Part shown: piece by piece, positions 10,441-23,117 of the stretch
How positions within the stretch are numbered: the stretch's first letter is position 1
Layout: every line of letters starts with the position of its first letter
Assembly (NCBI GenBank): GCA_947044365.1
Contig: OX345636.1
Location: forward strand, 54,229,746-54,293,745
Source of the DNA: Petrosia ficiformis
Lineage: Eukaryota > Porifera > Demospongiae > Haplosclerida > Petrosiidae
Length of the DNA stretch: 64,000 nt
Direction of reading: 5' to 3'
Program-made: the position numbers and the translations under genes
Notes under the pieces: generated by a model
What the model was told of the DNA's origin: nothing
The model's database searches: none
Seen by the model: the letters and a program-made list of their open reading frames with translations, nothing else

Positions 10441-12419
10441 TATTGTCATAACATGTGAATTCTATAAATAAATGAAATGCTGTTTATAGAACTACATTAG
10501 CATTAGGTGACCTCTTCTGAACCCCTTGAAGCTAGGAAACCCCTACAGCTACATTGTACATAAAACCAAGCTATAAGTCAAAGCAAGCACTCACTTTCAA
10601 ACATTTATGTGTCAACTGTCTTATCTTTTAAGACTGTTTGCTCTATGGAAGGAACACAACAGTTTAAAACTTTAGTAATAAGACTATGATGTATGGAAGG
10701 ATTCAAACAGTTCAAAGACAGTTTAAGGGCAAGCGCTTCACATTTTAAGTAATTGAAACTCACATACATTGCATAATTGTATATTAGGGCTGGGTGACAG
10801 TAGTATGACTATCGTTTTCCAATTTCCAGTACTGAGTTGAAAACTAAGAAAGTAAGCAGCAGTACAGCAAACTACAGTATAATGCTTGTCAAAAGTCCAT
10901 TAATGCCTTTTCAGTTCTTCAAATTTCAAGCTGAAAAACGTGTATCACAACACAAGTGTTGTGTCTCACTCAGATATGCTCGACAAAACAAAACATAACG
11001 TGGACTCCTTAATCTGATTGGTGTTCTGAAATTCCTAAACGCAATGTCACATAGTCAGGAATTCAACAGCATTTGCCCAGAAACCATTCATTGGTGTCTG
11101 GTACTGAGACTACTATATTCAGTGGTGGATCTACGAGTACAGAACTGGTGCACGCCCCCCCCCCCCTAAATTGTACACACCCACATGCAGGTAATGACTG
11201 TTTGATGGCTAAAAACAATCGAGTTCTAGCAAGCAAGGTAGTCATTTATACTTAGTATCAAGTAGTATATTTTGAATACATAGTATATGTAATTTATAAA
11301 GCTATGTACATGCAGTTAACCAGCTGGTATGATAACAGTAACTCCCAGATTGCACTATTTTGCCGTTTTTCTGGTGGTGGTGGGGGCCATGCCAGCAGAC
11401 CCCCCTACACCCATAGAAATTATATAACCCCAACCTCCCAGACCCCCCCCCATAATCTTATTAAATCCAGAATCCGGCCCTGGTCTTTTTGGTGATAATG
11501 AAGAATAAATTTTACATCCATGTATTTCTTAATACCTGTTCTATACAGCAAATTCTGAGTCTTATAAAATTTGAAAGTTATAGAAGCTGTAAATGTTAGC
11601 AGTTATTAGATGTTCCGACCACTCATGTTTTAATAATTAAATTTGGCAATGTAAACAAAACGCCCACTTTAATTAAAAGGTTAATCTTCCCCAACTCTAC
11701 TATAATTTAGCAAAAATTGAATGGGTGTGGCTTTTGGATATAGTAATATTTTTGGCAAAATGGACGCTACTAGAATTGATGTAAATGGTTTTTTAATGCA
11801 AAATGATGGTTTCAGAGTGATCGATTCAATAAAACGTAAGAATAATGATTACAATAGTATTAAATGACATAGATATAAAAATATAATAATGAGGATGATT
11901 ATACACAAATGGAATTAAATGACTTGTATAAAAGTATAAAGATCATGATGATTATAGAAGTATAAAATGACATAACTATAAACATGAAAAGATGAATCAT
12001 TTGTGATGATCACTAGAATGTCATCATATTCAACTCCACACACATGGACCAAATTGAAGAAAGTACAACCAGACTTGATAATACTCTCAAGTAGCTGCCA
12101 TATTGCACGGTTATTGTATAATTGATTACAATATTATTATGTGACAGTACAATGAAAATTGACCATTCATAATTTTTGATTTGATAATTTCGAGATTATG
12201 GTAAATGTCCAAAATGATAGAATAACCTTCATCATGAACCAAACATTTTCATCATTACAGCGTTTTTGTACATCATGTTCACTGTCAGCAGAATTAATGC
12301 ATGACAGAAAATATACACTTCGTCTCTTTAGTCTTAACAATGAGTGTTGTGTATTTGAGTATGCCCCTGGTATACTGCCCTAATTAAATAATTATTGTAC
12401 ATGACGTAAGAGACTGTAT
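10441..12419. other. Intergenic region with a possible degenerate hAT repeat
   Basis: No gene is recognised. Around 11,120-11,482 the ends CAGTGGTGGATCTACGAG and 'atccagaatccggccctg' are weakly inverted and the interior holds C-tracts, a pattern seen in degenerate hAT elements, but the flanks show no duplication. A one-sided hAT-like end 'tagggctgggtgacagta' occurs at 10,785. Confidence 0.35.
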
Positions 12420-13200
12420 GCACAAAATTCACTCATTTCATTACTGGTTTTTCCTCACTTGATATTTAGGAAGCACATATCAAGTGTGTTTTAGTATAAG
12501 TGTATTCAGTGAGATAAACAAGTGACGATAATATGCTGGTCATTATCTTCATCTATGTGAACATCATAATACAGTTTGGAATTTAAAAACTATTCTATTT
12601 TTTTTATTTTAATGAAAATGAGGTATTGAATTGGTATTAAATGGTTCTGTGTTTGATTTGAAAACCATTAGCGACAAGATATTATCCATTCTTCAAAAAA
12701 AGAGAAATATTGAACTGTAGGGTCAAGTGACTATCTTTCATTGAACTCTAAGGTCTAAGAAGATAAATCTCTGAAAATGTTTCTAGCAAACCAACAAACA
12801 TTTAGTACTAATCCTCCTCCTTTTCCACACCAATGATCTTAAACTGTCACTGTCTATTAATTCCCAACTCTTCCCGTGTCATTGTGGGTTTACTTCTTAA
12901 AGTGATTAGTGATATGTATTCAACGATGATATTCACCGCAATTCAATATTTCTCTTTACTTGAAGAATAGATAACATCCTGTTGCTAATAGCTTGTGTAT
13001 GGCTTATATTCTAAATAACCCCATTGGCCCTCTGAGTTATAGTAATGTTTTGAATGTTTCACTGACCATGTGCAAGTTTCAAAGATGTAATGTACCATTA
13101 CATATAGTAGTAAACAAAACCCATTCAAGGGAAGGATACATGACAAAAAACTATTCAATCATATACTGGTACTCTATACAATGTATATAGCTGGGTTTTT
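12420..13200 (+). repeat. Segmental duplication upstream of NLR gene A
   Basis: This segment is colinear with 30,880-31,935. Shared landmarks in order are 'ttactgg.ttttcctc', 'ttaggaagcacatatcaagt', 'agtgtattcagtga', 'aggtattg', 'tttgatttgaaa', 'tagtagtaaacaaaacc' and 'catgacaaaaa' versus 'catacaagacaaaaa'. Divergence and indels are substantial, so it is not recent. In this copy it lies just upstream of the death-fold exon of gene A. Confidence 0.6.
12466..12491 (+). promoter_or_regulatory. 26-nt conserved upstream core, copy 1 (possible 5' noncoding exon end)
   Basis: TTAGGAAGCACATATCAAGT followed by GTGTTT recurs at 30,923 and 42,081 with GAGTTT. In the two other copies the sequence ATCAA|GTGAGT is a good splice donor; here it is GTGTGT. 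Both NLR genes have an acceptor 14-16 nt before their ATG, so this may be the end of an untranslated first exon. Promoter or exon function is inference. Confidence 0.35.
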
Positions 13201-13972
13201 TTGAAAACATAAACATTTGCAGTAAGAGGAACTGTTCCATTATCAATGTATTTCGCAGATCAAAATTTTGTGGCATGATTTATGCACACAATTATAGTAA
13301 ATTGAAGAAGATGTTATAAATTTGTGTAGAATGTTATTTATGTGTGCTTTAATCCACCACGAATTGATACGAAAATAAATTCCTCATGAAAAATACCTGC
13401 TATACGTAGTATATATAAATCCCATAGTAATTTAGGTACAAAGAATGTTATTTGTTATTATAAGTACAAATTATTGTACATACTAATTATTACTCTGAAT
13501 GAGTATGTAACATCTGTTGTTTTCCTGATAATAATACACCACTGGTTATACTTATAAGACTATCCTATATACAATGTATATAATTTGTATTTTATTACTA
13601 TGCTTTATTATGACATGTACTTTATATACTAGTAAATTATAAATCAAGATTAAATGAAACTTATGTGTACATTTTAGCGATGTGACTAAGTTATGGCTGC
13701 CCAAAATTGAGATTAGATTTTGTAAAACTTTGTAAGTAAGAGCTATCTCAATTTAAAATCATCCTATATACACAAAGTATAACAATTTGTGAGTATAGAG
13801 TTATACAACATCAAAGGTATTATACTACTTAAAAAAAATAAATCATTATTATAGAATCAAACATTTTCATTTGCTTGTTCACCTACGATATAATTATTTA
13901 GTACAATTATTTTTGTGGCAAAAACAGAAAAGATATGTTTCATTTTCCATTTGTATAGGTTCTGTTATTACC

Positions 13973-14429
13973 ATGGCTACACCTCTTGACACAATAATTG
14001 ATAATAATATAGCCTATGAAGCCATTCAAGAGAATTTTGTTGATCTTACTACAGCTTTAATTAACCCAACATGGTTAGCAACTCATCTGTTCGCTTCCAA
14101 AGTAATAACATTACAACAAATGAAAGACACTACTGATGATAGTCTTCGTGATTCAGCTAAACTTATCAAACTATTAACACTTGTACTTGAAGGAGTGTAT
14201 AAACATGGACATGTTTACACTACATTACTGAATATTCTATCAAAAGAAGAAGGTGTATACAGGTGGTTAATACAAGGAATAGAGAAGTCCTACGAAAATT
14301 TGAAATTATCCACCCATTTTGTGACACAACATACTAGAGTACATCAACCTTTTGATGGAATACACAAGACACATGCAGTACCCGCTAATGTGGAATACAG
14401 CAATGCTTCGTTGCAATCGACCATTGATG
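13973..14429 (+). CDS. Gene A exon 1: CARD-like death-fold domain
   Basis: The exon starts [10 protein letters not shown] and contains [44 protein letters not shown] and [19 protein letters not shown]. The alternation of short amphipathic helices and the spacing 'LL..VL..G..vY..LL..L' fit a CARD-like fold, and the position before NACHT supports it. The donor is GTGAGT at 14,430. Without splicing the frame runs to 14,461. Similar domains occur at 44,359 and 46,974. Whether the fold is CARD or DEATH cannot be decided by eye. Confidence 0.75.
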
Positions 14430-16176
14430 GTGAGTATTATAGATCTTATCAAGGTGCATGAATGTATTATAATACTAATTTTTTTAATAGTGAAAACTGG
14501 TAGTGATAAGGGAATAGAATGCAGAACTTGTATGAGAGTTGTTATAAATAGTTATAAGATTATGTTAATTTTTTTTCCAATGGTGAAAAAGCAAATCCCT
14601 CAATCAAGCTTTCAGGCTTTGTACTAAACATGCATATGTGGTTTATTAGCAGTATCCACCCACTTATTTTACATGACGAACTCATATACAGTACATTTAC
14701 ATTCTTTTGGCGGATGGCAGTGAGTGTATGAGACTATTTGTATTGTCTGTCTGCTATCGAAATATATCAGAATACTAGAAATACTGTTAGCTCTTAGGTA
14801 AATTGATAATAAAAAAGATGAAACCTCATTGTGCATGTGTAGTGTCTTTTCAGAACCAAGGATTAAAAGTAAATCAAGGACTGGAATATACCAAAGGAGA
14901 TACTTGGAGCATTAAAAACTTCTTTCATCTGTTGAGCACCTTTGGGTGTTTCTTCATGTAACATCATTAAAATTATTCTAGTGGGTATCATTGTTAGGTT
15001 TGGTTTGCCAAATGACTGATTTTGACATCCACAGTCACAAATTATTACTCTAAATATATTATAGGGTTCTTTTTATACATGCATGCTTTAGTTTAGCTAT
15101 AAGAGTGCCACATACAGTTTGTTGTAATGTTTGTCCTTTTTGGAAATTTTCTATAGTTATATTTATTATTGTCACCACTTGGATAAATATTCCAAACATG
15201 AACTCTCACACTACATGAATGAGATGAAATGATGTATAATAATTATACATGCATAACATTGTTAAACTGGCTACACATGTTGTACTTAAACATAATAAAT
15301 TATTATAATTATATATTATTATATAGGTGAAGAACATGTTGATTCTGTTCTTAAAAGACCAAGGACTGATCTAGAGGGACTTGATGAAGTGTCTTCCCAA
15401 AGTATCATTCAACATAAAATGCCTCCTGATATTATTGGTATGTCACTATTGAGAAATATTACATATTTGCAACATTTCCCACAGGAATGTAAGAGTACTC
15501 ATATTTACAACTACATATGAAACCTTAATTACAATAATTTGATAGTTAGAGTTACTCTACACATCATTTAATACAGGAAATATTACTTCTATTGTCCTGT
15601 AAATGTGTCAATCATTTATTAACCCTTTGAGTGCATTAGTTCTCAATACTAAATACAAGTTATGTGTAATAATGTACTTAAATAATACATATCTTTAAGT
15701 ACCTTTTCACTGTCTTTCTATGGTTTTCATAGTTGCTTATAACTCTGCTTAACCTTGAAATCAGATTTGAGGTCAATTACAAAACATCAATTACAATTAC
15801 ACTTTCAATTACAGCCTTTGTGTTGACATTACATAAGTACAATTACAATTCTTTTACGGTGATTTATTATCCCTTGAGTTGTAATTAATATTATCATTAA
15901 ATCAAATAAACATTAAGATCTGAAATCTAATGGCAACTAATGAGCAACACTACACTTTTATTTAAAGTTTTCAAAAACATTCTCTTGAAATTTGAAGTAT
16001 TCTGAAGATATTCACCTGCTGTATTTACATGGCATGTATACACACGAACACATGTACACTATTCATGCATGGTTTGCATACGTACTCCATATGCATACTG
16101 TACAGACATACATACATACATACATACATACATACATACATACATACATACATACATACATACATACATACATACA

Positions 16177-16210
<34 letters not shown>

Positions 16211-19200
16211 CATACATACATACAGTACATACATACATACATTGTATGTACATGTACATAATGTATTGTAAGTACTTATGTATATATGTATGTATGTATG
16301 TGCATATGTATGTATGTACATACATATAAATGTATATAATTCTGTACGTGTGTATGTATGTATGTACATACGTATGTATGTATGTATTTACTTACATACA
16401 TGCAAACATATGTATGTATGTATACATGTACGTGTATGTATGTATGTATGTATATATGTATGTATGTACATGTATGCACATGTATATATGTATATGTGTA
16501 TGTATGTATGTATGTAAATATGTATGTATGCATGTATGTATGTACGAAAGTACATACGTATGTATGTATGTATGTATGTATGCATGTATGTACGTATGTA
16601 CATGTATGTATGCATGTATGTATGTATATCTGTATGTACATACATACTTACATATGTATGTACTTACATTTGTATATACATATGTATGTATGTCTGTATG
16701 TATGTATATGTCTATGTACGTATGTATCTATGTACGTACACACTTATGAATGTATGTACAAACATGCAAATTTATGTCTGTATTTATGTGTATATATGCA
16801 TGTATGTATGTATATATGTATGTGTGTATGTATGTATGTATGTACATACATGTACATACGTACATATGTATGTATGTTGTACATATGTATGTAAGTATTT
16901 AAGGATATATGCATGTACGCATTTTTGTATGTATGTACATACGTACATATGTATGCATGTGTATTTATGTATGTATGCATGAGTGTATGTATGTATGTAG
17001 ATGCATACAAATGAATGTATGTAAACGTGTATGCACCTATGTATGTGTAAATATATGTATATATGTATATATGTACATATATACATACAAATGTATATTA
17101 TATGTACGTATGTATACACATATGTATGTACATACGTACTTATTCATGTTTGTATGTAAATGGCTTGCGTGTATAATGTAAGTATGTACATACATGTATG
17201 TATGTTTGTATGTATGTATGTATGTATGTATATATGTATTTACGCATAATTATATGTATGTACGTACTTATTATGTATGTATGTACAGTATGTATATACA
17301 GTATGTACTTATGTATGTATGTATGTATGTATGTATGTATATATTCATGTGTGTAAGTCTTCTACAAATTCTTTAACCCTTAGTGGATTGAGTTTGTTTT
17401 CCAAACTCTTCCCATTTCCCACACTGGCATCTCTGCTGCATATATTTTGGCCAGCGTTTACTTTCTCTACCCCAAACTTGGCTTCTTTTCCCACAAGAAG
17501 TACTACTTCTACAAGGTTGCTTACTGGGACTTGAAAGTCTTCGTGCACCTCGTAGGATTGATTCAAATTCAGTGCTCTTCATTTTTTGACTGCAACTGGG
17601 GCAAACAAAACAACGACTCCACTGCATGTTGACACCAACTACAACTATGATTTCAGGTTTTATAGCAAGGGAAATATCTCAGTTACACACTAGATATCTG
17701 GGCAGAATCACTAAACCCTCAATTGCGTGGGCATTGAGTGGGCTTAAAATTCCCAATGTGCTCAATATTTAGGGCAAAAGGCGGCCAAAAAACCATCAAC
17801 TTGTTCAGGCATCTTAATGGGCTTGTACGTGACACCAACTACAACATTTGCAGGGCTTTGTAATGCTAGGAACACACTCCAAACCACGTAGGGGTCAAAT
17901 CTCACATATATGTGACATCAGTCCTCTGAGGCATAATTAATGAACACACTTCGAACCATGTAGGTGTCAAATGTCACATATATGTGACATCAGAATATAA
18001 TATGTAGTCCATAAGAGTTAGCTTAAAGAATAGTTTTCACTGTATATAATCAGCAATGATGGTTGTCATATAACACATAACACTAATTCTGTTTTTCTGG
18101 TCTATATATATAAATTTCTTTGGCACTATAACTATAATAACTATATTTATTATTTTAACAATAATAATGATAGTCCTTAATCGGTATTTTTAATAAACAA
18201 TGTCTATATCATCCATAGGTATGACTAATACATCTATCAAACAACAAGACTCACTTGAACATATACATCCAGTATCAGATTATAGAAAAAAATCCAGGAT
18301 TGAACAAAAATTAAATATGTCATTTCCAATTTATGTGTATCCCCATGAAATACCTCAACATAGCTCTATACCTATATCAACAATAGCTGAATCCACTCCT
18401 CTACAATCGTCTTGTAGTGTAGACAGGACTCATATTGTTTCTGCTCCTCATGAGGTAAGGGTATATCAAAACTACCTTAAAGCTCGTTACCAGAGAATCC
18501 AATTTCCCACATATTTCAAACAACCTTCTCCTTCAATCAAAACATTCATAAATCTAGAGTTAGTACACAAGAAGAGAGAAAATAAACAAGAAAGAATTCA
18601 GTCAATGACAACCAAACTTCATGGAGATGTGACAAAATATAAGAACGACAGAACATCTATTGATATGAAGCAAATTGGTGAAGTAGGTGATGATCAAAAA
18701 ATTCCTCGTAATGTACTTATTGAAGGTGATCCTGGTGTGGGGAAGACTACTTTAGTATGGGAGATGTGTAAAAAATGGGGAGAAGGTACACTACTACAAC
18801 AATGGGATCTTGTGGTACTAGTACAACTTCGTGATAAGGATATGAGACGTGCTACAAATTTGCATGATTTCTTTAAGTTTTCTCCAGATTCACCAGTAAA
18901 TGAGATTGTTTATCAACATATTCGTGACACATTTGGAGAACGAGTGCTGATAATTTTTGATGGTTATGATGAATTATCAAAATTGCAGAAGACTGAAACT
19001 TCAATATTTAATCAAATACTTGAAAGCAAATTACTTCCCTCTGCATCAGTAATAGTGACAAGTCGTCCTGTGGCAAGTGCAACTCTTCCTGATGCCTTCA
19101 AGGATCACACACAACAACACATTGAAGTTGTGGGCTTTACAAAGAGAGATATTGACAAGTATATTAAATTTAAATTTTCTGACAATTTCGATTTATTTCA

Positions 19201-21783
19201 AAGTTTCAAAGAGTACATATCATCTCACCAGTTCATCTTGACACTTATGTATGTTCCTCTTCATTGTGCAATAGTAACTGACTTGTATCAGATGTACTGG
19301 AGGAAAGGAAAGAGAGATTTTGCACCAAAGACTGTCACACAACTCTACACTTGCTTTCTTAATTCACTATTGGAGCGATATCTTGATGATCATTCCATCT
19401 ACGGACCACAGCGACTTAGTATCGAAACATTACCTGGCTTACCACGAGATGTGTATGATGATTTGATGAACCTTGCTCAACTGGCTGCTAAAGGTATTAA
19501 AGAGAAACAGTATGTATTTGATGACCTCACCTGTAACACTCTAGGTCTAATGCAGAGTGTTGATGATAATGAGTCACACAAGTCTAAGTCAACATCATAT
19601 AGTTTCCTTCATCTAACATTACAGGAGTATCTTGCTGCTCTCTACTGGTCCACGCTCCCATCTGAAAATACATCTCATTTATTCTTAGAATCATCATTGT
19701 TACCAGTATCAACATTTATTAACACAAAACCTCGCAATTTTCATTTGCCTGCATTACTTTTTTATGCTGGTTTAACGAAAATTAAAGGAACACCATTAGA
19801 AGAAATCCTGTCAAACAATCATTCTTGCACTTACAATTTTCTTAGTTTATTGTTTGAATCACAAAACGTAGAATATATTTCATCAGTATTAACAGATAGG
19901 ACTTATGAAATGAAGATAAAATCACACATGGAATCATATGTCACTGGATATGGTATTGCTAACAGTTCTTCTACAGCATTGTGGGATATTGATATCAAAG
20001 AAACACGATTCATTAAAACACTAATCAATGGTGTTAATCATGCCACAAGTAGTGATGGAGGGAGTGTATCTAAATTAAAGATTAGTGGAGGAGTTTTAAA
20101 TTCAAAACATGTAATATTATCTCAACTTCAGCGATACATGACAAAGCTCACAGATCTTGATTTGGTTTTGAATGATATTTCTTGTGATAACATTGAAAAA
20201 CAGTTTTTTGGATTCTGTCCTGCATTGAAAAACATTTGTATTTACACAAAAAAGAGACTACCATTTCTAAATGTTTTCCCAAAAATAACTAGTCTTACTC
20301 TTAGAGAAGCTGTTGTAGATGATGCAGTGAGTACTGGACTAACAAATTCTATAACTCTAAAATCATTGAAGTTCACTGAATGTAAAATTGTAATTGATAG
20401 ACAAGATGTATTGACAGAGAATAGTACATCAGGAAATTTCACTTCTGATATTACCCAACCATTAGCTGAAGAACTACATTACAATACACAAATAGAATCA
20501 TTAAAACTAAGTATGATCGAAGACTCTAAAGCTTTCAATATATTGATGTTAGAATTAATACAAATCAACTCAGTGTCATCATTAGAACTTTTCTTTGTCA
20601 AACTGGATGTTGAAGGAGGCAGAATACTAAGAGATGTAATTGAAGAGAATACTACCTTAAGAAAAATGAAAATAACTCAATCCATTGATTCTATTGATGT
20701 TGCTCAACCCTTAGCTGAAGGATTACAATGCAACACAGGACTGGAATCATTAAAACTATCTTTGATCTCAGACTCTAATGCTTTAAATACATTGATGTCT
20801 GGATTAATACAAAACAAGTCAGTGTCATCATTAGAACTGCACAATGTCAAACTGGATGTTGAAGGAGGCAGAATACTAAGAGATGTAATTGAAGAGAATA
20901 CTACCTTAAGAAAAATGAAAATGTCTGGATCCATTTATTCTATTGATGTTGCCCAATCATTAGCTGAAGGATTACAATACAGCACAGGACTCCATACACT
21001 ATCATTACATTACATAGATACTATTGGTGTAATGAAAACATTCATTGAAGGACTATCATGTAATAAAACAATTGAAACCTTAGTGTTACATTGTAATAGT
21101 ATGACTATTGAAGACTATCAACTACTGAATAATAGTATTCTCAAGAAGAACCAAACATTGAAAAATATCATCATCTATATTACAGATTATCATGATCACC
21201 TTACTGAAGAATTATCAGATGGTTTATCAGTAAATATTGGATTAAAGAATATTGTCATATACTCTTCTAATCTTTCCTGTCATGATGCTAAGATGTTAGC
21301 TGACAATGTAATGAAGAACATGAATAATATAATCAATATAACATTACCTGACAAGTGTTCACAAGATCTGTCAGTATATTCATATCCTAAAGACAGAGTC
21401 AAGTACATGAGTCATGTTGAAGGTATGTAGTTTAGTGTTAAGTCATAATAATTTACACACATTACACATACACTGATCATCTACTAATCACTACCTATAC
21501 ATACTTGTGTAATACTTAGTCAATATAATGTATGATCAGGTGTACATCTCACTGATCTAGTGTACACTACACTAATCATGTACACATAATAGTCACTGAT
21601 TCATGAACTTCAATCTTGTATCAAATCATTAAACAGGGTTTTATTTATGGTAATGTTTTGATTTCTCAAGTGACTACATTCACCTCCAATTTGAGTATAT
21701 ATGATCATGGATGATAATGATAATTAATATTGTAGTATACATATATTCCTTCAACAGTTAATGAATATACCTGGTCCTTATGA
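13973..21783 (+). CDS. NLR gene A: death-fold/CARD-like, NACHT, leucine-rich repeats
   Basis: This is the spliced gene model. Coding exons are 13,973-14,429, 15,327-15,437, 18,219-21,422 and 21,758-21,783, all joined in phase 1, giving 1,265 residues. The ATG (ACCATGG) lies 14 nt after an acceptor at 13,957-13,958, so a 5' noncoding exon is expected. Domains: an N-terminal CARD-like helical domain (about residues 5-115), a basic linker (KRPRTD), a NACHT ATPase with Walker [10 protein letters not shown] at about 359 and Walker [11 protein letters not shown] around 437, sensor TSRP at about 470, then LRRs to the end. NLRs are cytosolic immune receptors that oligomerise through NACHT and signal through the N-terminal death-fold domain; the ligand is unknown. 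The last exon adds only VNEYTWSL; if exon 3 is not spliced, the protein ends at 21,430 instead. Confidence 0.8.
14430..15326 (+). other. Intron 1 of NLR gene A
   Basis: A GT/AG intron. Its last part, from about 15,085, is duplicated at 48,209-48,420 before the linker exon of gene B, and the last stretch also resembles the left edge of the window. No other feature is seen. Confidence 0.6.
15327..15437 (+). CDS. Gene A exon 2: 111-nt basic linker exon
   Basis: The exon is flanked by AG and GTATGT, phase 1 at both ends, and encodes [15 protein letters not shown] followed by an acidic [11 protein letters not shown] stretch and PPDII. It links the CARD-like domain to the NACHT exon. Because its length is divisible by three and its phases match, it can be skipped without a frame change. 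Confidence 0.75.
16085..17350. repeat. Long TATG/CATA array with strand switching
   Basis: The array begins as nearly pure 'tacatacatacata' to about 16,240, then changes to mainly 'gtatgtatgtatg' with many point changes to about 17,350. The switch makes the two halves inverted repeats. It is the longest such array in the window, at about 1.27 kb. Confidence 0.9.
17373..17940 (+). mobile_element. piggyBac-like TTAA MITE, copy 2
   Basis: It starts TTAA-CCCTTAGTGGATTGA and matches copy 3 through 'cccatttcccacactggc', 'taccccaaacttggctt', 'gactgcaactggggc' and 'cacatatatgtgacatcag'. The right end is degraded ('cctctgaggcataattaa'). About 50 bp of this end ('gaacacacttcgaaccatg' through 'gtgacatcag') is repeated just after it to 17,996, a partial tandem duplication. 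Confidence 0.6.
18219..21422 (+). CDS. Gene A exon 3: NACHT ATPase and LRR region
   Basis: The acceptor is CCATAG before 18,219; the frame is open for 1,068 codons to a GTATGT donor at 21,423. It opens with a basic cluster (YRKKSRIEQ), then a pre-NACHT region ([13 protein letters not shown]) and the NACHT core: Walker [15 protein letters not shown], Walker [22 protein letters not shown], and a conserved [16 protein letters not shown] motif typical of the NACHT winged-helix/LRR border ([12 protein letters not shown]). LRRs follow. Between about 20,450 and 20,960 an 83-codon block occurs three times. The size and one-exon arrangement match intron-poor sponge NLR C-terminal regions. Confidence 0.88.
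20449..21000 (+). repeat. Internal 249-bp LRR repeat
   Basis: 'ttagctgaa' starts at 20,462, 20,711 and 20,960, exactly 249 bp apart, that is 83 codons or three LRR units. A 77-nt run starting 'gtcaaactggatgttg' is identical at 20,597 and 20,846. The near identity at DNA level points to recent duplication or conversion within the ligand-sensing region. Confidence 0.85.
21758..21783 (+). CDS. Gene A putative last coding exon
   Basis: An acceptor 'cttcaacag' precedes 21,758. Read in phase 1 it adds VNEYTWSL and stops at TGA. The transcript may continue and be spliced again at 'ctacag|gtatga' near 21,812. There is no homology support, so confidence is limited. Confidence 0.45.
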
Positions 21784-23117
21784 AAGTCATGAGCTCACGT
21801 TCAGTTCTACAGGTATGATAGAATGAACACTCTCTTTTCATTTTTAATACTAATCATTACACAATTATATATACACATCACTATTAGCTTATCAGTATAA
21901 TAACATGATCATAGTATGTATTTATTATTTTATTAATTATTATTAATTTATTTTACAAAAGTCTTTAATAATTTCTCCTCTACTATTCTCAGTGATCCTT
22001 ATCTTCTTCAAACTTCCACATGTACAATAAGAACAAGAACAACGATTGCTCATTGAAGATAGGCAATTATGTATCTTAATAATTATGTGAAACTTGTGTT
22101 ATCCCGTACACTACTACTACTACTCTCTGATATGACAAGAAGAGATTACGAGAATTTGATTCAATCTTTATTTTTATTGAAGTGAATAAATTATTGTTAC
22201 TTAGTTGTCTAAATAAATGTTTAAATCTCTTTGGAATTTTCATATCACTATAGCTTATGAGAATGGGAATGTGACTGGGAACTGGTATGAAACATTTACT
22301 ATTAATTTAGTGGGGTCTGTTTTACTAGACTGGTTCTTCTTTGCAATATATCGTATAATAGCAATGGGAACACGTTCTTCAAATCCACTTGATGCAGTAT
22401 ACATTGTCGCTAGTTTTTGAATCTTTGAATTAAAATAATAATAACACTAAAAATATCTATCATAATAATGAAAGCCATATAACATCATGATCATCTTTGC
22501 ACTATATGTGGTACATTTTAAGTGATATCTATCATGGTGTTATGGATATCGTTGCAGCCCACTAGCAGGTCACTTTTGCTTCATGTTTCATGTAAGCACA
22601 TGAAATAATTAGAGTATATATGGTACTGTACTATTACGATACCCTGTCTAGCCTATATACTGCCTATAGTGTAGTACCATATATACTCTAATTATTTGAT
22701 GCTGGCTTATAGAAGAATGAACAATCAGTTCATTCTATATAGTACAAATCACATATGGTATAGGACAGTATGTGTTATCATGGGTGTACACATTCAATGA
22801 TAATCATACTATATAGGTCTAAAAATATCATTCTGTGTGTATATACATGTACATGAACATACACAGAGCTATTCTATAACTATAACATCACAACTTCAGG
22901 TTTGTGATTGAATATATACTGTGATTTGAACATCAAAAATACAAAACCAAACCAAACCAGGGTATCTCAGGAAGATTGACATATGAGCTATTCTAAGAGA
23001 TGTCCACAGAGGTACACCTCCCAACACTCCAACCATAACATTTTAATTACAGATGTTATGTGGTTGCTTCTGGAGGTCTCTGAGATCATTTTTGAGTTTG
23101 AACAATTAACACTCACT
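21784..23117. other. Intergenic region with one hairpin MITE
   Basis: No gene is recognised; a 67-codon frame at 22,217-22,420 has no known motif. A hairpin at 22,604-22,699 has arms 'taattagagtatatatggta' and its complement around 'gtactatt...gtagtacc', a small foldback repeat. Confidence 0.5.

Larger units (their letters stand above)
15438..18218 (+). other. Intron 2 of NLR gene A, filled with repeats
   Basis: It contains a long TATG/CATA array, a piggyBac-like MITE and short low-complexity stretches. No exon was found between the linker and the NACHT exon. Confidence 0.65.

Noticed and set aside
10785..10830. hAT-like left terminus 'tagggctgggtgacag'
   Set aside because: No inverted partner or target duplication found nearby, so no element is called.
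16025..17181. Many long open frames of MYVCMYV, IHTYIHT or similar composition here and in the other TATG arrays
   Set aside because: They translate (TATG)n repeats on both strands and in several frames; no start context, splice signals or domains.
22217..22420. 67-codon plus-strand frame downstream of gene A
   Set aside because: Some hydrophobic character but no homology or exon signals; cannot be tied to the NLR transcript.
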